Assembly: GCF_014284125.1 (NCBI RefSeq)
Contig: NZ_JACOFX010000011.1
Coordinates: forward strand, 1 to 64,000
DNA from: Undibacterium umbellatum
GTDB lineage: Bacteria; Pseudomonadota; Gammaproteobacteria; Burkholderiales; Burkholderiaceae_D
Reading direction: 5' to 3'
DNA length: 64,000 nucleotides
The translations under genes and the position numbers were made by a program. The notes under the pieces are model-generated. The model did not search any database. It was not told the DNA's origin and saw nothing but the letters and a program-made list of their open reading frames with translations. This document shows positions 35,797 to 46,787 of this stretch, in pieces. Numbering within the stretch: position 1 is the stretch's first letter; every line of letters starts with the position of its first letter.

Positions 35797-37364
35797 TTTT
35801 TTACTCTGCGCCCCAACAAAAACGCTACAAAAATCCCTAGCGCTGATAAACCTAGTGCACCGAGGTTGCCGATGAGGATGTAGGGTGTGATGCCGGTATA
35901 GCCCTGCACATTCGCTGCCAGCACGGCGCGGGTATTCTCAGGCAATAATTGCTCTACCGCGCCACCTGGGACTATGACAGCAGTAGCACCGGTATTGGTC
36001 GCCCGCAGCATGGGGCGGCCAGTTTCGAGGACGCGCATCTGCGAAATCTGCAAATGCTGGGGGATGGCGAAAGAATTACCGTACCAGGCAAGATTGGAGG
36101 CATTCAGCAAGATACTGGCGACAGGCTGGCCTGCGGCATGTTGGGAGGATAATTGCGCGGCGATTTCTTCACCGAACAAATCTTCATAGCAGATGTTGGG
36201 CAACACCCACTGGCCAGATACTTTCATGGCTGGCTGTATCGGGCCAGAGGTAGAAAACTCGCCCATGGGGATGGACATCATTTTCACGAACCAGCGAAAA
36301 CCTGGCGGGATAAATTCACCAAAAGGCACCAGATGATGCTTGTCGTAACGGTAAGGCTGGGCATACTGGCGCGACATGCCAAGCACGCTGTTCGAGTATT
36401 GTTCACCACCATCATGCACGCCCACACCAAGGATGACGGTACTGGCCGTATCTTGCGCAAAGGTGTTCAACAAGGGCAGATAATCGGGCGGCAGTTGCGA
36501 AGTCAGCATCGGCAACGCGGTCTCTGGCGTGACGATGAGGTCAGCCGGAGTTTGCGTGATCATGTCGTGATACAGGGCCAGCGAGTCGTTCAGATGTTCC
36601 TGGCTAAACTTCATGTCCTGTGCGACATTGCCCTGCAACAGGCGCACCTGTATGGACTGGCCTTGTGGACTGGTCCAGCTGATTTTCTGCAAGCCAAAGC
36701 CAGCACTAAATACGGCAATCACCAAAGCAGGCAGTGCCAATTTTTCCCTGCGGCTACAATCCGTCACCAGCAACAGGGCCAATGCTGCAGCCAGCAATGC
36801 ATTCAGCCAGCACAGCCCCAGCACACCGATGACAGGAGCGAAACCGGCCAGCGGGCTATGGGTATGGGCATAGCCAGAGATAGTCCAGGGAAAGCCGGTT
36901 AAAAAGCAGATGCGCAGCCATTCAGCCACAGTAAACAAACCGGGCAAGATCAGCAAGCCAGCGACGGTGGAAGAAATTTTCCAGCGCTGTTGCAGCCAGC
37001 GCGTGCCCCAGGCGGCTGCAGCCAGATAGATGGACAAGGCCCCGGTCAGGAACATCAGGGCCAGCAGTGACAATACACCGGGCAAACCACCAAAGACGGT
37101 CATGGCGTACACCAGCCAACTGGTGCAGGCTGTCAGCCAGCCCAGGCCATACCCCCAGGCCAGCCAGCCTGCGCGTTTGCGGCTGATGGCGTGATCGCCT
37201 TCACGCAAGACCTGGCTGAACAACAGCGCCAGGCTGATGATCTGTACTGGCCAGAAATGGAAAGGTGCAAACGACAATACGTTCAATCCCCCTGCCACCA
37301 GCATCAGCAGGAAGGATGAACGTACAGAAAGTGACGATAACAAAGACCTTGCAGCCTTAATCAT
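35793..37364 (-). CDS. lnt: Apolipoprotein N-acyltransferase
   Basis: Adds the third acyl chain to the N-terminal Cys of lipoproteins in the inner membrane. I used ATG 37364 (MIKAARSLLS), giving 523 residues with several N-terminal helices and a periplasmic nitrilase-like domain. The catalytic triad is visible: E281 (VTPETALP), K342 (YDKHHLVPFGEF) and C392 (NICYEDLFG). The start overlaps the corC stop by 8 bp and the end overlaps the esterase by 4 bp, so the three are one operon. Confidence 0.95.
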   Translation of the reverse strand: MIKAARSLLSSLSVRSSFLLMLVAGGLNVLSFAPFHFWPVQIISLALLFSQVLREGDHAISRKRAGWLAWGYGLGWLTACTSWLVYAMTVFGGLPGVLSLLALMFLTGALSIYLAAAAWGTRWLQQRWKISSTVAGLLILPGLFTVAEWLRICFLTGFPWTISGYAHTHSPLAGFAPVIGVLGLCWLNALLAAALALLLVTDCSRREKLALPALVIAVFSAGFGLQKISWTSPQGQSIQVRLLQGNVAQDMKFSQEHLNDSLALYHDMITQTPADLIVTPETALPMLTSQLPPDYLPLLNTFAQDTASTVILGVGVHDGGEQYSNSVLGMSRQYAQPYRYDKHHLVPFGEFIPPGFRWFVKMMSIPMGEFSTSGPIQPAMKVSGQWVLPNICYEDLFGEEIAAQLSSQHAAGQPVASILLNASNLAWYGNSFAIPQHLQISQMRVLETGRPMLRATNTGATAVIVPGGAVEQLLPENTRAVLAANVQGYTGITPYILIGNLGALGLSALGIFVAFLLGRRVKK

Positions 37365-38235
37365 CGGACCGCACGGCAGATCTTTGTTCCACCAGCAGCA
37401 TTTGTACTTCACGCGCATCGGCGCGCAAGACTTCAAAGTACAGGTTGCCTATCGAGAATTCATCGCCCATATGCGGCACCTCGCCCATATAGTCAGCCAC
37501 ATAGGCACCGATGGTTTCAGCATGGTCAGACCCCAGCGTCGTGCCCAGGGTGTTGTTGAATTGCTCAAGATCGGTCCAGCCCTTCATGCGCCAGCGTTTG
37601 CCATTACCCTTGCCTTCCAGCGCCAGGATATTGTCTTCTTCTTCCTCGAAGTCGTATTCATCTTCGATATCGCCGACGATTTGTTCCAGCACGTCTTCAA
37701 TCGTGATGAGACCAGAGACACCGCCGTATTCATCCACCACCATGGCAATATGATTGCGGTTGGCGCGGAAGTCACGCAGCAGGATATTGAGGCGCTTGGA
37801 TTCAGGGATATAAATGACAGGGCGCAACATGTCGCGCACATCAAATGCATCCGAGGCGTAATAGCGCAGCAAGTCCTTGGCGAGCAAAATACCGACGACC
37901 TTGTCACGATCACCATCAACAGCCGGGAAGCGGGAATGCGCTGTCTCCAGCACTTCGGGCATCCATTCTTGTATGGGATTGGAAATATCGATGACATCCA
38001 TCTGCGCGCGCGGCACCATGATATCGCGTGCGCATAGGTCAGATACCTGGAACACCCCTTCTATCATTGCCAGTGCATCGGCATCGATGAGGTTGCGTTC
38101 TTGCGCGTCGTGCAACACTTCCAGCAGCTCGGCGCGGTTTTCAGGTTCAGGAGAAATCAGGGCGGTCAATCGTTCAAACAATGACCTATGGGGTTTAAGG
38201 TCAGATGGTCTGACCTTACTAGAGTGCTCTTGCAT
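37357..38235 (-). CDS. corC: CorC/HlyC-family CBS-domain protein
   Basis: A 292-residue cytosolic protein with two CBS domains (about 68-125 and 135-195, with VVDEYGGVSGLITIEDVLEQIVGDIEDE) and a C-terminal CorC_HlyC domain (about 205-285). It belongs to the group tied to magnesium/cobalt efflux and to membrane repair. It is normally next to ybeY; here about 8.5 kb of other genes lie between. The start at 38235 is ATG. It is overlapped by lnt downstream. Confidence 0.93.
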   Translation of the reverse strand: MQEHSSKVRPSDLKPHRSLFERLTALISPEPENRAELLEVLHDAQERNLIDADALAMIEGVFQVSDLCARDIMVPRAQMDVIDISNPIQEWMPEVLETAHSRFPAVDGDRDKVVGILLAKDLLRYYASDAFDVRDMLRPVIYIPESKRLNILLRDFRANRNHIAMVVDEYGGVSGLITIEDVLEQIVGDIEDEYDFEEEEDNILALEGKGNGKRWRMKGWTDLEQFNNTLGTTLGSDHAETIGAYVADYMGEVPHMGDEFSIGNLYFEVLRADAREVQMLLVEQRSAVRSDD

Positions 38236-38488
38236 AATAGGCTTAACGCCGTTGTTTCAATCCTACAGAATACAACAAATGTAGGGAGTTTCCCAAATTT
38301 TGCAGTACTTAGTTGCAAAAAATATAGTGTTTTCATGCCGAAATCGAGAAATTTCGCTAAAAACAGACAAGCGCTCAAAAAAGCATCACAGCGTCATGAA
38401 GCTGTCATCATTGTCGCCTGAAAGACGTGAAAACCAGCTGACAAGGGCAAAATTGCCTCTGCCAACTGGTGAAAATGAGATCGGACAC

Positions 38489-38971
38489 TTATTTGGTTTT
38501 CAAGAAATGATACCCGCAGGCAATCAGCAAATCATCGACTTTCTCTACATAAGTGAGCTTGGGTTCCAGTTGCTGGGTCGCCGGGTTGATGAAGGTGTAC
38601 TCCGCACTCCAGCCAGAATTACCCTTTTCTACTGCCTTGTAAAAACTCTTGATGATTTCGACACCATTCTGGTCTTTCAAATCCATGATGTTGACGCCTA
38701 TCATTTTTTTCAGAGCAGTATGCGCCACAGCCGTGCCCTTGGGATCGAGTACGATCAGGAATAATTCCCTGTCCCTGAATTGTCCAGCCTGGTCACTAAA
38801 TGCTGCTAGCGACTTTTCGCGGCCATTGGCCTTATAAAAAGCCACCGCTTTTTTCACCATCGCCACCGCCTCTTCCTTGGTGGCCCTCTCTGCTGCCTGC
38901 GCCATGCCTGACCATGCCAGCACGCTGACTGCCATCATTACGGAAAAAAACCACTTTTGCAGTTGTTTCAT
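38489..38971 (-). CDS. Secreted single-Cache (sCache_2) protein
   Basis: A 160-residue protein with a signal peptide (MKQLQKWFFSVMMAVSVLAWSGMAQA) and a single Cache_2 domain (AVAFYKANGREKSLAAFSD, LFLIVLDPKGTAVAH, GWSAEYTFINPAT). It has no transmembrane or output domain, so it is a free periplasmic sensor or binding domain. ATG 38971 has AAGGA at the right distance; a second in-frame ATG lies only 6 bp upstream. It is a candidate ligand-binding partner for a neighbouring sensor. Confidence 0.82.
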   Translation of the reverse strand: MKQLQKWFFSVMMAVSVLAWSGMAQAAERATKEEAVAMVKKAVAFYKANGREKSLAAFSDQAGQFRDRELFLIVLDPKGTAVAHTALKKMIGVNIMDLKDQNGVEIIKSFYKAVEKGNSGWSAEYTFINPATQQLEPKLTYVEKVDDLLIACGYHFLKTK

Positions 38972-39141
38972 TTTCATTCCTTTCAAGTGCAGATGAATTA
39001 AGCCAGCCTGGCACAGTAAAACAGGCAAGCCGCTGAACACAAACGAGACGACGGTTTTATCTTATGCAACTTTGCAGGCAGTCAATAAATAGTGTGATTG
39101 ATTTCACGATGTTTTTTACTTGAGGCGGAACTGATTTCAAG

Positions 39142-39972
39142 TTAGTTGGCAATTTTCCCATGGCGCCAGGGCACGGTTTCTGATTCAACTTCCGGCTCGT
39201 CCTGTTCAAGCACACAGTCCAGACTGTAATTTGCCACTTGCAAAGGCAGGCTGGTCTGCACTGTCAGTTGTTCCAGCTCATCTTTTTGCACACCCAGCAC
39301 CAGCAGATTTTTTTTCACGTCACCGAGCAAACCTTGCAAAAACCTTGGCAAGTTGTCTGCATGACCAGCTGAGGGCAGGCATAACCAGCGCAAGCTTCCC
39401 CGTCCATTCATGGCAGAAATGATTTCACCCGCTTGATTACCCAGTGTAGGCGGTATTTTTCGACTCAACCAGCAAAGCTCAGGTAGAGGCTGTGCCTGTT
39501 GCTTTTTTGAGCGAAATTCTTGTATTTTTTTCCTTGCCTGATCTGCATTTTGCAATTGCCGGCTGGCGTAGCCCCAGCGCTCCATGTAATGACTGACCGT
39601 ACGCAATGGCAACCTGATCCCCGTTTGTTGCTGCACCAGCATGGCCATGGCATCCCGCCCCCACAAGTGATATGCCAACCCATAGGCCGATGGCGCAGCA
39701 CTTTCTATCATGCCTCTCAGGAGTTGCTCCTGTACCGCAGTCAGCAAGCGTTGCTGGCCATTTTTACGGCCGCGCGCAGCGGGCTGCGGGACGACATTGC
39801 CAGCCTGCTCGTAGAGCTTGATGATTTTAACGACACCGCTATAACTCATATTGAGTTTGCTGGCGATACGCGCCCTGCCCTCTCCCGTCAAATGCAGGGC
39901 GACAACTTGTTTCCTGATGTCGTAAAGAGTATCGTCACTAAGACTGCGGATATCTGTTTTTTCTGCGTTCAA
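39142..39972 (-). CDS. IS630-derived protein with lost DDE residues (probably domesticated)
   Basis: A 276-residue protein. Residues about 15-150 resemble the DNA-binding half of IS630/Tc1-type transposases: helix-turn-helix (RARIASKLNMSYSGVVKIIK), then a winged-helix (AYGLAYHLWGRDAM and LPLRTVSHYMERWGY). The second half keeps the fold outline (SAMNGRGSLRWLCLPSAGHA; LLGDVKKNLLVL) but the acidic catalytic residues expected after the W and in the third motif are absent (CWLSRKIPP; VLGVQKDE). The frame is intact, so it may be a regulator. It starts with TTG at 39972; no terminal repeats were seen. Confidence 0.65.
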   Translation of the reverse strand: MNAEKTDIRSLSDDTLYDIRKQVVALHLTGEGRARIASKLNMSYSGVVKIIKLYEQAGNVVPQPAARGRKNGQQRLLTAVQEQLLRGMIESAAPSAYGLAYHLWGRDAMAMLVQQQTGIRLPLRTVSHYMERWGYASRQLQNADQARKKIQEFRSKKQQAQPLPELCWLSRKIPPTLGNQAGEIISAMNGRGSLRWLCLPSAGHADNLPRFLQGLLGDVKKNLLVLGVQKDELEQLTVQTSLPLQVANYSLDCVLEQDEPEVESETVPWRHGKIAN

Positions 39973-40136
39973 GATAATAAACCCGGCTGGACAAAGATGC
40001 GGAGCTTAGTGCACACAGGGTGGCGAGCGCATGTGCAGGAAGTCATATGACTTTTCACACATGCAATGTTTGGGTAAGACCAGTACAGTGCGGATTTTTC
40101 GCCAGGTACGCAAAGAAGAATGCAGCGAGGGTCAAC

Positions 40137-41189
40137 ATGGAAAGCAAGGAAACCAGCAATGCCAGCCAGGATGTGGCCGCACTGGCCCTGTTCGTCATCG
40201 ACAACTCGCCTGCCATGATGGCTTACTGGAATGCGGATTTGATTTGCCAGTTCTCCAACGATGCGTATGCTGACTGGTTTGGCAAGTCACGTGCAGAAAT
40301 GAAAGGCATTGCCATGCGCGATGCCCTGGGTGAAATCTTTACGATGAATCGCAAGGAAATTCAGGGTGCACTGGCGGGCGCAAAACAGGTGTTCGAGCGT
40401 GCCGTCCTGGTCGCCGATGGCAGCCTGAGACATAGCCTGATGACTTATACTCCCCGCTTCAAGAGTGGGAAGGTACATGGCTTTTTTGTCCATGTGGCCG
40501 ATGTCACGCCACTCAAACTGGCCGAAGTTGAACTCAAGTCCGCCTATGCCGAATTAAAAGCTACCCAGATACTCTTGAGTGATGCGGTACGTGAAAATGA
40601 AAGAGTGCGCATCGCCCGCGACTTGCATGATGTCCTTGGTCACCACCTGACAGCGCTGAATCTGCATCTTGATCTGGCGCTCAGGCAAGCTTTGGAACAA
40701 GACCAGCATGCAGCAAGCAGCAAATCACTGGCCATTTCACGCGATCTGGCGCAAAACCTGTTGAATCAGGTACGCACCGTGGTTGCCATGGAACGCAGCA
40801 ATCATGTCAGCGATGTGCGCCAGGCCTTGCAGTCACTGTGCAGCGCCATACCTGAGCCTGTGGTCACACTGGAATTTGCCAGCAATGTCGAACTGCAATG
40901 CCCGGTGATGGCACATACGATTTTTAGTTGCGTGCAGGAAGCCATTACCAATTGCATACGCCATGCCAGGGCGAAAAAACTGCATATCCACCTTGCCCGC
41001 CAGCAAGATGGTATTGTTTTACTGATGATGGATGATGGTAAGGGCATCAGCAAGGAAGAACAAGGCCATGGCTTGGCCGGCATGCACGAACGTGTCGCCG
41101 AGCTGGCTGGACGCATGCACATCAGCAGCCAGGCGGATGAAGGTTTTCACATCCACATCTGGTTGCCACAAAAAGAAGGGCAACCATGA
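40137..41189 (+). CDS. PAS-containing sensor histidine kinase, NarL/DegS type
   Basis: A 350-residue soluble kinase. The start at 40137 follows GAGGG and lies within a longer open frame. PAS domain about 18-135 (AYWNADLICQFSNDAYADWF, LMTYTPRFKSGKVHGFFVHV), coiled coil, HisKA_3 with H164 in ARDLHDVLGHHLTALN, and HATPase (QEAITNCIRHARAK, DDGKGIS, GHGLAGMHERV). There are no membrane helices, so a cytosolic signal is expected. It overlaps the response-regulator gene as ATGA and presumably phosphorylates it. Confidence 0.92.
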   Translation: MESKETSNASQDVAALALFVIDNSPAMMAYWNADLICQFSNDAYADWFGKSRAEMKGIAMRDALGEIFTMNRKEIQGALAGAKQVFERAVLVADGSLRHSLMTYTPRFKSGKVHGFFVHVADVTPLKLAEVELKSAYAELKATQILLSDAVRENERVRIARDLHDVLGHHLTALNLHLDLALRQALEQDQHAASSKSLAISRDLAQNLLNQVRTVVAMERSNHVSDVRQALQSLCSAIPEPVVTLEFASNVELQCPVMAHTIFSCVQEAITNCIRHARAKKLHIHLARQQDGIVLLMMDDGKGISKEEQGHGLAGMHERVAELAGRMHISSQADEGFHIHIWLPQKEGQP

Positions 41190-41827
41190 TACGCGTCATC
41201 CTGGTCGACGATCAAAACCTCATCAGAACCGGCATCGCCGGCTTGCTGGCCATGCTGCCGGATATACTGGTCGTAGCAGAGGCCGCCAACGGCGAAACCG
41301 CCATTGAACTGATAGAGCAATTGCAGCCAGACGTGGTTTTGCTTGATGTCAGGATGCCAAAAATGTCAGGCATAGAAGTCTTGCAAGAATTAAATGCGCG
41401 CCAGCACTTGCCAGCTACCATATTACTGACTACCTTTGATGATGACGAAGCGCTGTTTCATGGCATGCGCGCTGGCGCCAAGGGGTTTTTGCTCAAGGAT
41501 ATCTGCCTGGAGAGGCTGAGTGCCGCGATCCGTAGCGTGGCCCGGGGCGAATCCCTGTTCCGGCCTGCCATTACCGAACGTGTCTTGCATGGCCTGCAAG
41601 AACTGGCACCTGCCTATGTGGCAGAACAATTGCACGACCCCCTGACGCAACGCGAAATCGAGATCCTGGCTCTGATGGCGGGAGGTTTCAACAATCGTGA
41701 AATTGCCGACGCACAAGGCACCAGTGAAGGCACAGTGAAAAACCAAGTATCGAGTATATTGTCTAAACTGGCTGTGCGTGACCGGGTGCGGGCAGTTTTG
41801 CGCGGACTTCAACTAGGGATCATTTAA
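41186..41827 (+). CDS. NarL/FixJ-family response regulator
   Basis: A 213-residue DNA-binding regulator: receiver domain with acidic D8/D9 and phospho-acceptor D54 (VLLDVRMPKMSG), and a C-terminal LuxR-type helix-turn-helix (LTQREIEILALMAGG and NREIADAQGTSEGTVKNQVSSI). It is the partner of the coupled kinase. Its targets probably include nearby genes such as the MHS transporter or second kinase, which is an inference from position. Confidence 0.94.
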   Translation: MIRVILVDDQNLIRTGIAGLLAMLPDILVVAEAANGETAIELIEQLQPDVVLLDVRMPKMSGIEVLQELNARQHLPATILLTTFDDDEALFHGMRAGAKGFLLKDICLERLSAAIRSVARGESLFRPAITERVLHGLQELAPAYVAEQLHDPLTQREIEILALMAGGFNNREIADAQGTSEGTVKNQVSSILSKLAVRDRVRAVLRGLQLGII

Positions 41828-41901
41828 ATTTCCCTAAATTACACTATTCACTGCCACATTTTTTTTCAATTACCATTGAGCATCAATCACCGCTGAAGTA
41901 A

Positions 41902-41946
41902 GGCGTGTTGACATGTCTGCCAGACAAAAGATAAGTCAATACGCCC
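41902..41946. repeat. Hairpin made of two family B ends at a gene start
   Basis: GGCGTGTTGACATGTCT (41902-41918) faces AGATAAGTCAATACGCC (41929-41945). Read in reverse complement, the right arm GGCGTATTGACTTATCT matches the left at 14 of 17 positions, and two of the three mismatches can form G-U pairs in RNA. Both arms match the end sequence of the family B element at 50933 (GGGCGTGTTGACATAYCTTTT). The ATG at 41913 is inside the left arm. Confidence 0.6.
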
Positions 41947-43763
41947 AGGCATCAAATACTTGGGATAGAGCAATCACGGATGATGAGTTGATGAAAAAAA
42001 GTGGCGACAAAGCCCACCCCCCTCCCATAGAAAATGCGGCCATCGCACTCAAGGTCATCGACCACCTGAGTGCCATGACCGGCTATTGGAATACCGATCT
42101 GATTTGCCAGTTTTCCAACAGCGCCTACTCGCACTGGTTTGGCAAATCAAAGGAGCAGATGCGCGGTATCTACATGCGAGATGCGCTGGGGCCTATCTTT
42201 GAAAAAAACCTGGCCAATATACAAGCCGTCTTGCGCGGCGAATTACAAATTTTCGAACGCGAAGTCGTTATCCCTGATGGCAGCATACGCCATAGCCTGA
42301 TGACTTACACACCCGACATCGTCGATGGCAAGGTTTGCGGTTTTTTTGTCCATGTGGCCGATGTCACCCCCTTGAAAAAAGTCGAATTCGAGCTGGCTGC
42401 CGCCAAGGAAGCCGCCGCTGTCGTGGCCGAACAAGAACTCACTACCCTCAAGCAAACCAACGCCACACTGGAACGCCTGGGTGCCATAGGCCAGGACATC
42501 ACGGCCCACTTGGAAACCAGCGTGGTCTGCCGCAGCCTCTACCGCCATGTGGCAGGTTTGCTGGAAACCAGCAGCTTCAGTGTCTTGCTGGTGGATGACA
42601 GCAGCCTCAGCCTGCATCCAGCCCTGCATATGGAGTCAGGACAGGAGCGCGAACACAAAAACATCGAACTGACTGACCCCCTGCACCCCTATAGTACCTG
42701 CGTGCGTGAACTCAGGGATATCTGCATGGATATCCCGCCCGACCATGCCAGCGATTTCAGCCCTGCTGCCGATGCCGATACCTGCACCAACCGCACAACC
42801 CTGACTGACCGTGATGATGTACATAGCCTCTTGTGCTCCCCCCTGCGCGTGGCAGAACGTACCATAGGAGTGATGGCCTTGCAGGCACAACGTGCGCAAG
42901 CCTATGGCGAACGCGAGCGTCTGATCTTCAAGACCCTGTGCGCCTATGGCGCGATTGCACTGGAAAACGCCTTTGCCTACCAACGCCTGCAAAACGCTCA
43001 GGAACAACTGGTGGCGCAAGAAAAAATGGCGGCGCTTGGTTCTCTGGTCGCAGGAGTGGCGCATGAGCTCAACACGCCTATAGGCAACAGCGTACTCACC
43101 GCCTCAACCTTGAGTGAAAAAACTGCTGTCATGGCTGAACAACTCAAGAACCAGTCACTGCGCCGCTCTGACCTGGAAATTTTCATCAAACAGGTTCAGC
43201 AAGCCAGCAATCTTCTGATTCATTCACTCGACAGCGCCGCCGACCTGGTCATGAGTTTCAAACAAATCGCCGTCGACAGAACCACCGCACAAAGGCGCGA
43301 ATTTGATTTACGCAAGACCTGCCATGAGCTATGCGCCACCATCGTCAACCAGATCAACGCCCGCCAGCATCAACTGATCCTTGACATACCAGATGGCATC
43401 CTGCTTGACGGCTATCCCGGCCCTTTGGGCCAGGTCATCATGAACCTCATCAACAACGCCTTGCTGCATGGCTTTGAACATGTATCAAGTGGAAAAATTA
43501 TCATTTCAGCTATCGCCATAAACAAAGACAAGGTACAGATCCGGCTGGAAGACAATGGCTGCGGCATGAATGAACATGTGCTGGGGCACATCTTTGATCC
43601 CTTTTTCACAACAAAAATGGGGCGCGGAGGGACTGGTTTGGGCCTGTCCATCAGTTATAACATCGTCACATCCATACTTGGGGGTAAGATAAAGGCGTAT
43701 AGCCAACCAGGCATGGGCAGCAGTTTTACACTGGATTTGCCACGCCATGCGCCTTTGCAATGA
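41913..43763 (+). CDS. PAS-GAF sensor histidine kinase
   Basis: A 616-residue soluble kinase: PAS about 45-155, GAF about 190-360, HisKA with H384 (AGVAHELNTPIGN) and HATPase (MNLINNALLHGF, EDNGCGM, FTTKMGRGGTGLGL). The PAS module is a clear paralogue of that in the kinase at 40137 (both have DLICQFSN, HSLMTYTP, GFFVHVADVTPLK). The core matches the kinase at 14679. No receiver domain. ATG 41913 lies in a repeat-derived hairpin; an ATG at 41991 would give an N-terminus as long as its paralogue's and may be the true start. Confidence 0.9.
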   Translation: MSARQKISQYAQASNTWDRAITDDELMKKSGDKAHPPPIENAAIALKVIDHLSAMTGYWNTDLICQFSNSAYSHWFGKSKEQMRGIYMRDALGPIFEKNLANIQAVLRGELQIFEREVVIPDGSIRHSLMTYTPDIVDGKVCGFFVHVADVTPLKKVEFELAAAKEAAAVVAEQELTTLKQTNATLERLGAIGQDITAHLETSVVCRSLYRHVAGLLETSSFSVLLVDDSSLSLHPALHMESGQEREHKNIELTDPLHPYSTCVRELRDICMDIPPDHASDFSPAADADTCTNRTTLTDRDDVHSLLCSPLRVAERTIGVMALQAQRAQAYGERERLIFKTLCAYGAIALENAFAYQRLQNAQEQLVAQEKMAALGSLVAGVAHELNTPIGNSVLTASTLSEKTAVMAEQLKNQSLRRSDLEIFIKQVQQASNLLIHSLDSAADLVMSFKQIAVDRTTAQRREFDLRKTCHELCATIVNQINARQHQLILDIPDGILLDGYPGPLGQVIMNLINNALLHGFEHVSSGKIIISAIAINKDKVQIRLEDNGCGMNEHVLGHIFDPFFTTKMGRGGTGLGLSISYNIVTSILGGKIKAYSQPGMGSSFTLDLPRHAPLQ

Positions 43764-43788
43764 TTTGGGACCGGAGCAAAACAACACT

Positions 43789-45360
<1,572 letters not shown>

Positions 45361-45468
45361 TTTGAGCTGGCGTGCCAGACCCGCCAGTTATGGCAGTTTC
45401 AACACTGTTTAAAAGCGGGAGGATCAACTATGATCAATACGGTCATAAAAATCTAACCAGGAGAAACC

Positions 45469-45825
45469 GTGTACCTCATCGCCAACGTACTGACCGGCAT
45501 CGTCGCCGCCCTGCATATCTATTTCCTGGTACTGGAAATGTTCTTGTGGGACAAACCCATGGGTTTGCGCACCTTTCGCAATACACCAGAAAAAGCAGAA
45601 ACCACCAAGGTACTGGCAGCCAACCAGGGTTTATACAATGGTTTTTTGGCGGCTGGCCTGATCTGGGGTTTGCTCATGGGTGGACCCGAAGGCTTTCATG
45701 TGAAGATTTTCTTCCTCACCTGCGTCATCATTGCCGGTGCCTATGGTGCCTATTCAGTCAGCCGCCGTATTTTGTACATACAGGCAGCTCCGGCTTTGCT
45801 CGCTTTAGTGTTGTTGCATTTTTAA
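45469..45825 (+). CDS. DUF1304 membrane protein
   Basis: A 118-residue inner-membrane protein with four helices and the DUF1304 pattern (ALHIYFLVLEMFLWDKP; NQGLYNGFLAAGLIWG). Starts with GTG at 45469, six bases after AGGAG. Function unknown. It converges on the potassium-channel gene with a 1-bp gap. Confidence 0.87.
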   Translation: MYLIANVLTGIVAALHIYFLVLEMFLWDKPMGLRTFRNTPEKAETTKVLAANQGLYNGFLAAGLIWGLLMGGPEGFHVKIFFLTCVIIAGAYGAYSVSRRILYIQAAPALLALVLLHF

Positions 45826-45826
45826 A

Positions 45827-46723
45827 TCAGTTTTCCGGCGCGTCGACGATCTCTTCTGAATCATGGAAGCGGGTATAGTGGATGTGCTGGACACTGTTTG
45901 CATCGCGGTTGCTTTCAAACACATCCACATAGCGATGGTTCCAGTGGATCTGGCTGCAAGGGTAATAGTGGCGAGCCCTTTGCGGCTGGTTGGTGGTGTC
46001 ATCCACCCCTTCTATACTCAGTATCAGCGAAGCATTCAACTTGTGCAGCCCATCTGCGTCAAGGCCAAACAGCGGGCTGCTCTCATCAATGACGTGGATG
46101 ACAGTCCAGCCCAGAATAAAGATAGGATGCTGCTCGCGCTCCAGCTTCATATCCGTGATTTTACGAAAACTGCCCATGGCGGCGGTGCTTTCATCACGCA
46201 TCAGTCGCAGTTTGGCCGTCGCCTCGCTGATGATATTCATGCGTGAATTTGCCAGGCGTATCAACAACACCCGTTTGCCATCCATCACGTGGCTGACGGG
46301 GTGTTCAGCGAAAATAATACTGGAACGCGGGCGCGAGAAACGCGCAAACATGACGCCGGTAATCAGTGCCACACAGGCCATGCCAACAAAAATCTCCAGC
46401 GTGGCGATGGCATGCCCATACACGGTTTGCGGATGCATGTCACCATAACCAACCGTCGCCAGTGTTTCCACACTAAAGAAAAACGCTCCAAGAAAGTTAT
46501 TCGGATACAGATTGCCAATGGGATTGTCGCCTAGCATGAACAGCGCGGCAAAGCACAAATTCAAGACCAGGAACACCACACCTACGCCTGCGAAAAACAC
46601 AGGCCAGCTGGAAGTCATCGCATAGTAATAAATGTCTTGCCAGAAGTGTGTGTGCAAACCATGGGCAACGACAGAGCGGCCACCCATGCTAATGCGGCGG
46701 CCATGTGAATTATCTTGGGTCAT
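45827..46723 (-). CDS. KirBac-type inward-rectifier potassium channel
   Basis: A 298-residue channel subunit: slide helix and first membrane helix (about 25-62), pore helix with selectivity filter TVGYGD (residues 90-95) and second helix (about 103-125). A cytosolic immunoglobulin-like Kir domain follows (about 140-290, with RLANSRMNIISEATAKL and HPIFILGWTVIHVIDE). It forms tetramers in the inner membrane. It is a lone gene inside the block that separates ybeY from corC. Confidence 0.92.
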   Translation of the reverse strand: MTQDNSHGRRISMGGRSVVAHGLHTHFWQDIYYYAMTSSWPVFFAGVGVVFLVLNLCFAALFMLGDNPIGNLYPNNFLGAFFFSVETLATVGYGDMHPQTVYGHAIATLEIFVGMACVALITGVMFARFSRPRSSIIFAEHPVSHVMDGKRVLLIRLANSRMNIISEATAKLRLMRDESTAAMGSFRKITDMKLEREQHPIFILGWTVIHVIDESSPLFGLDADGLHKLNASLILSIEGVDDTTNQPQRARHYYPCSQIHWNHRYVDVFESNRDANSVQHIHYTRFHDSEEIVDAPEN

Positions 46724-46787
46724 GTTGGGGGCTTTCTGATGGAATCCCCTGCCCCTGCAAGGGGAAGGAACTTAAAACGAAACAAGC

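Noticed and set aside
36153..36902. 249-residue open frame opposite lnt
   Set aside because: Shadow of the catalytic domain of lnt, whose triad is complete on the minus strand.
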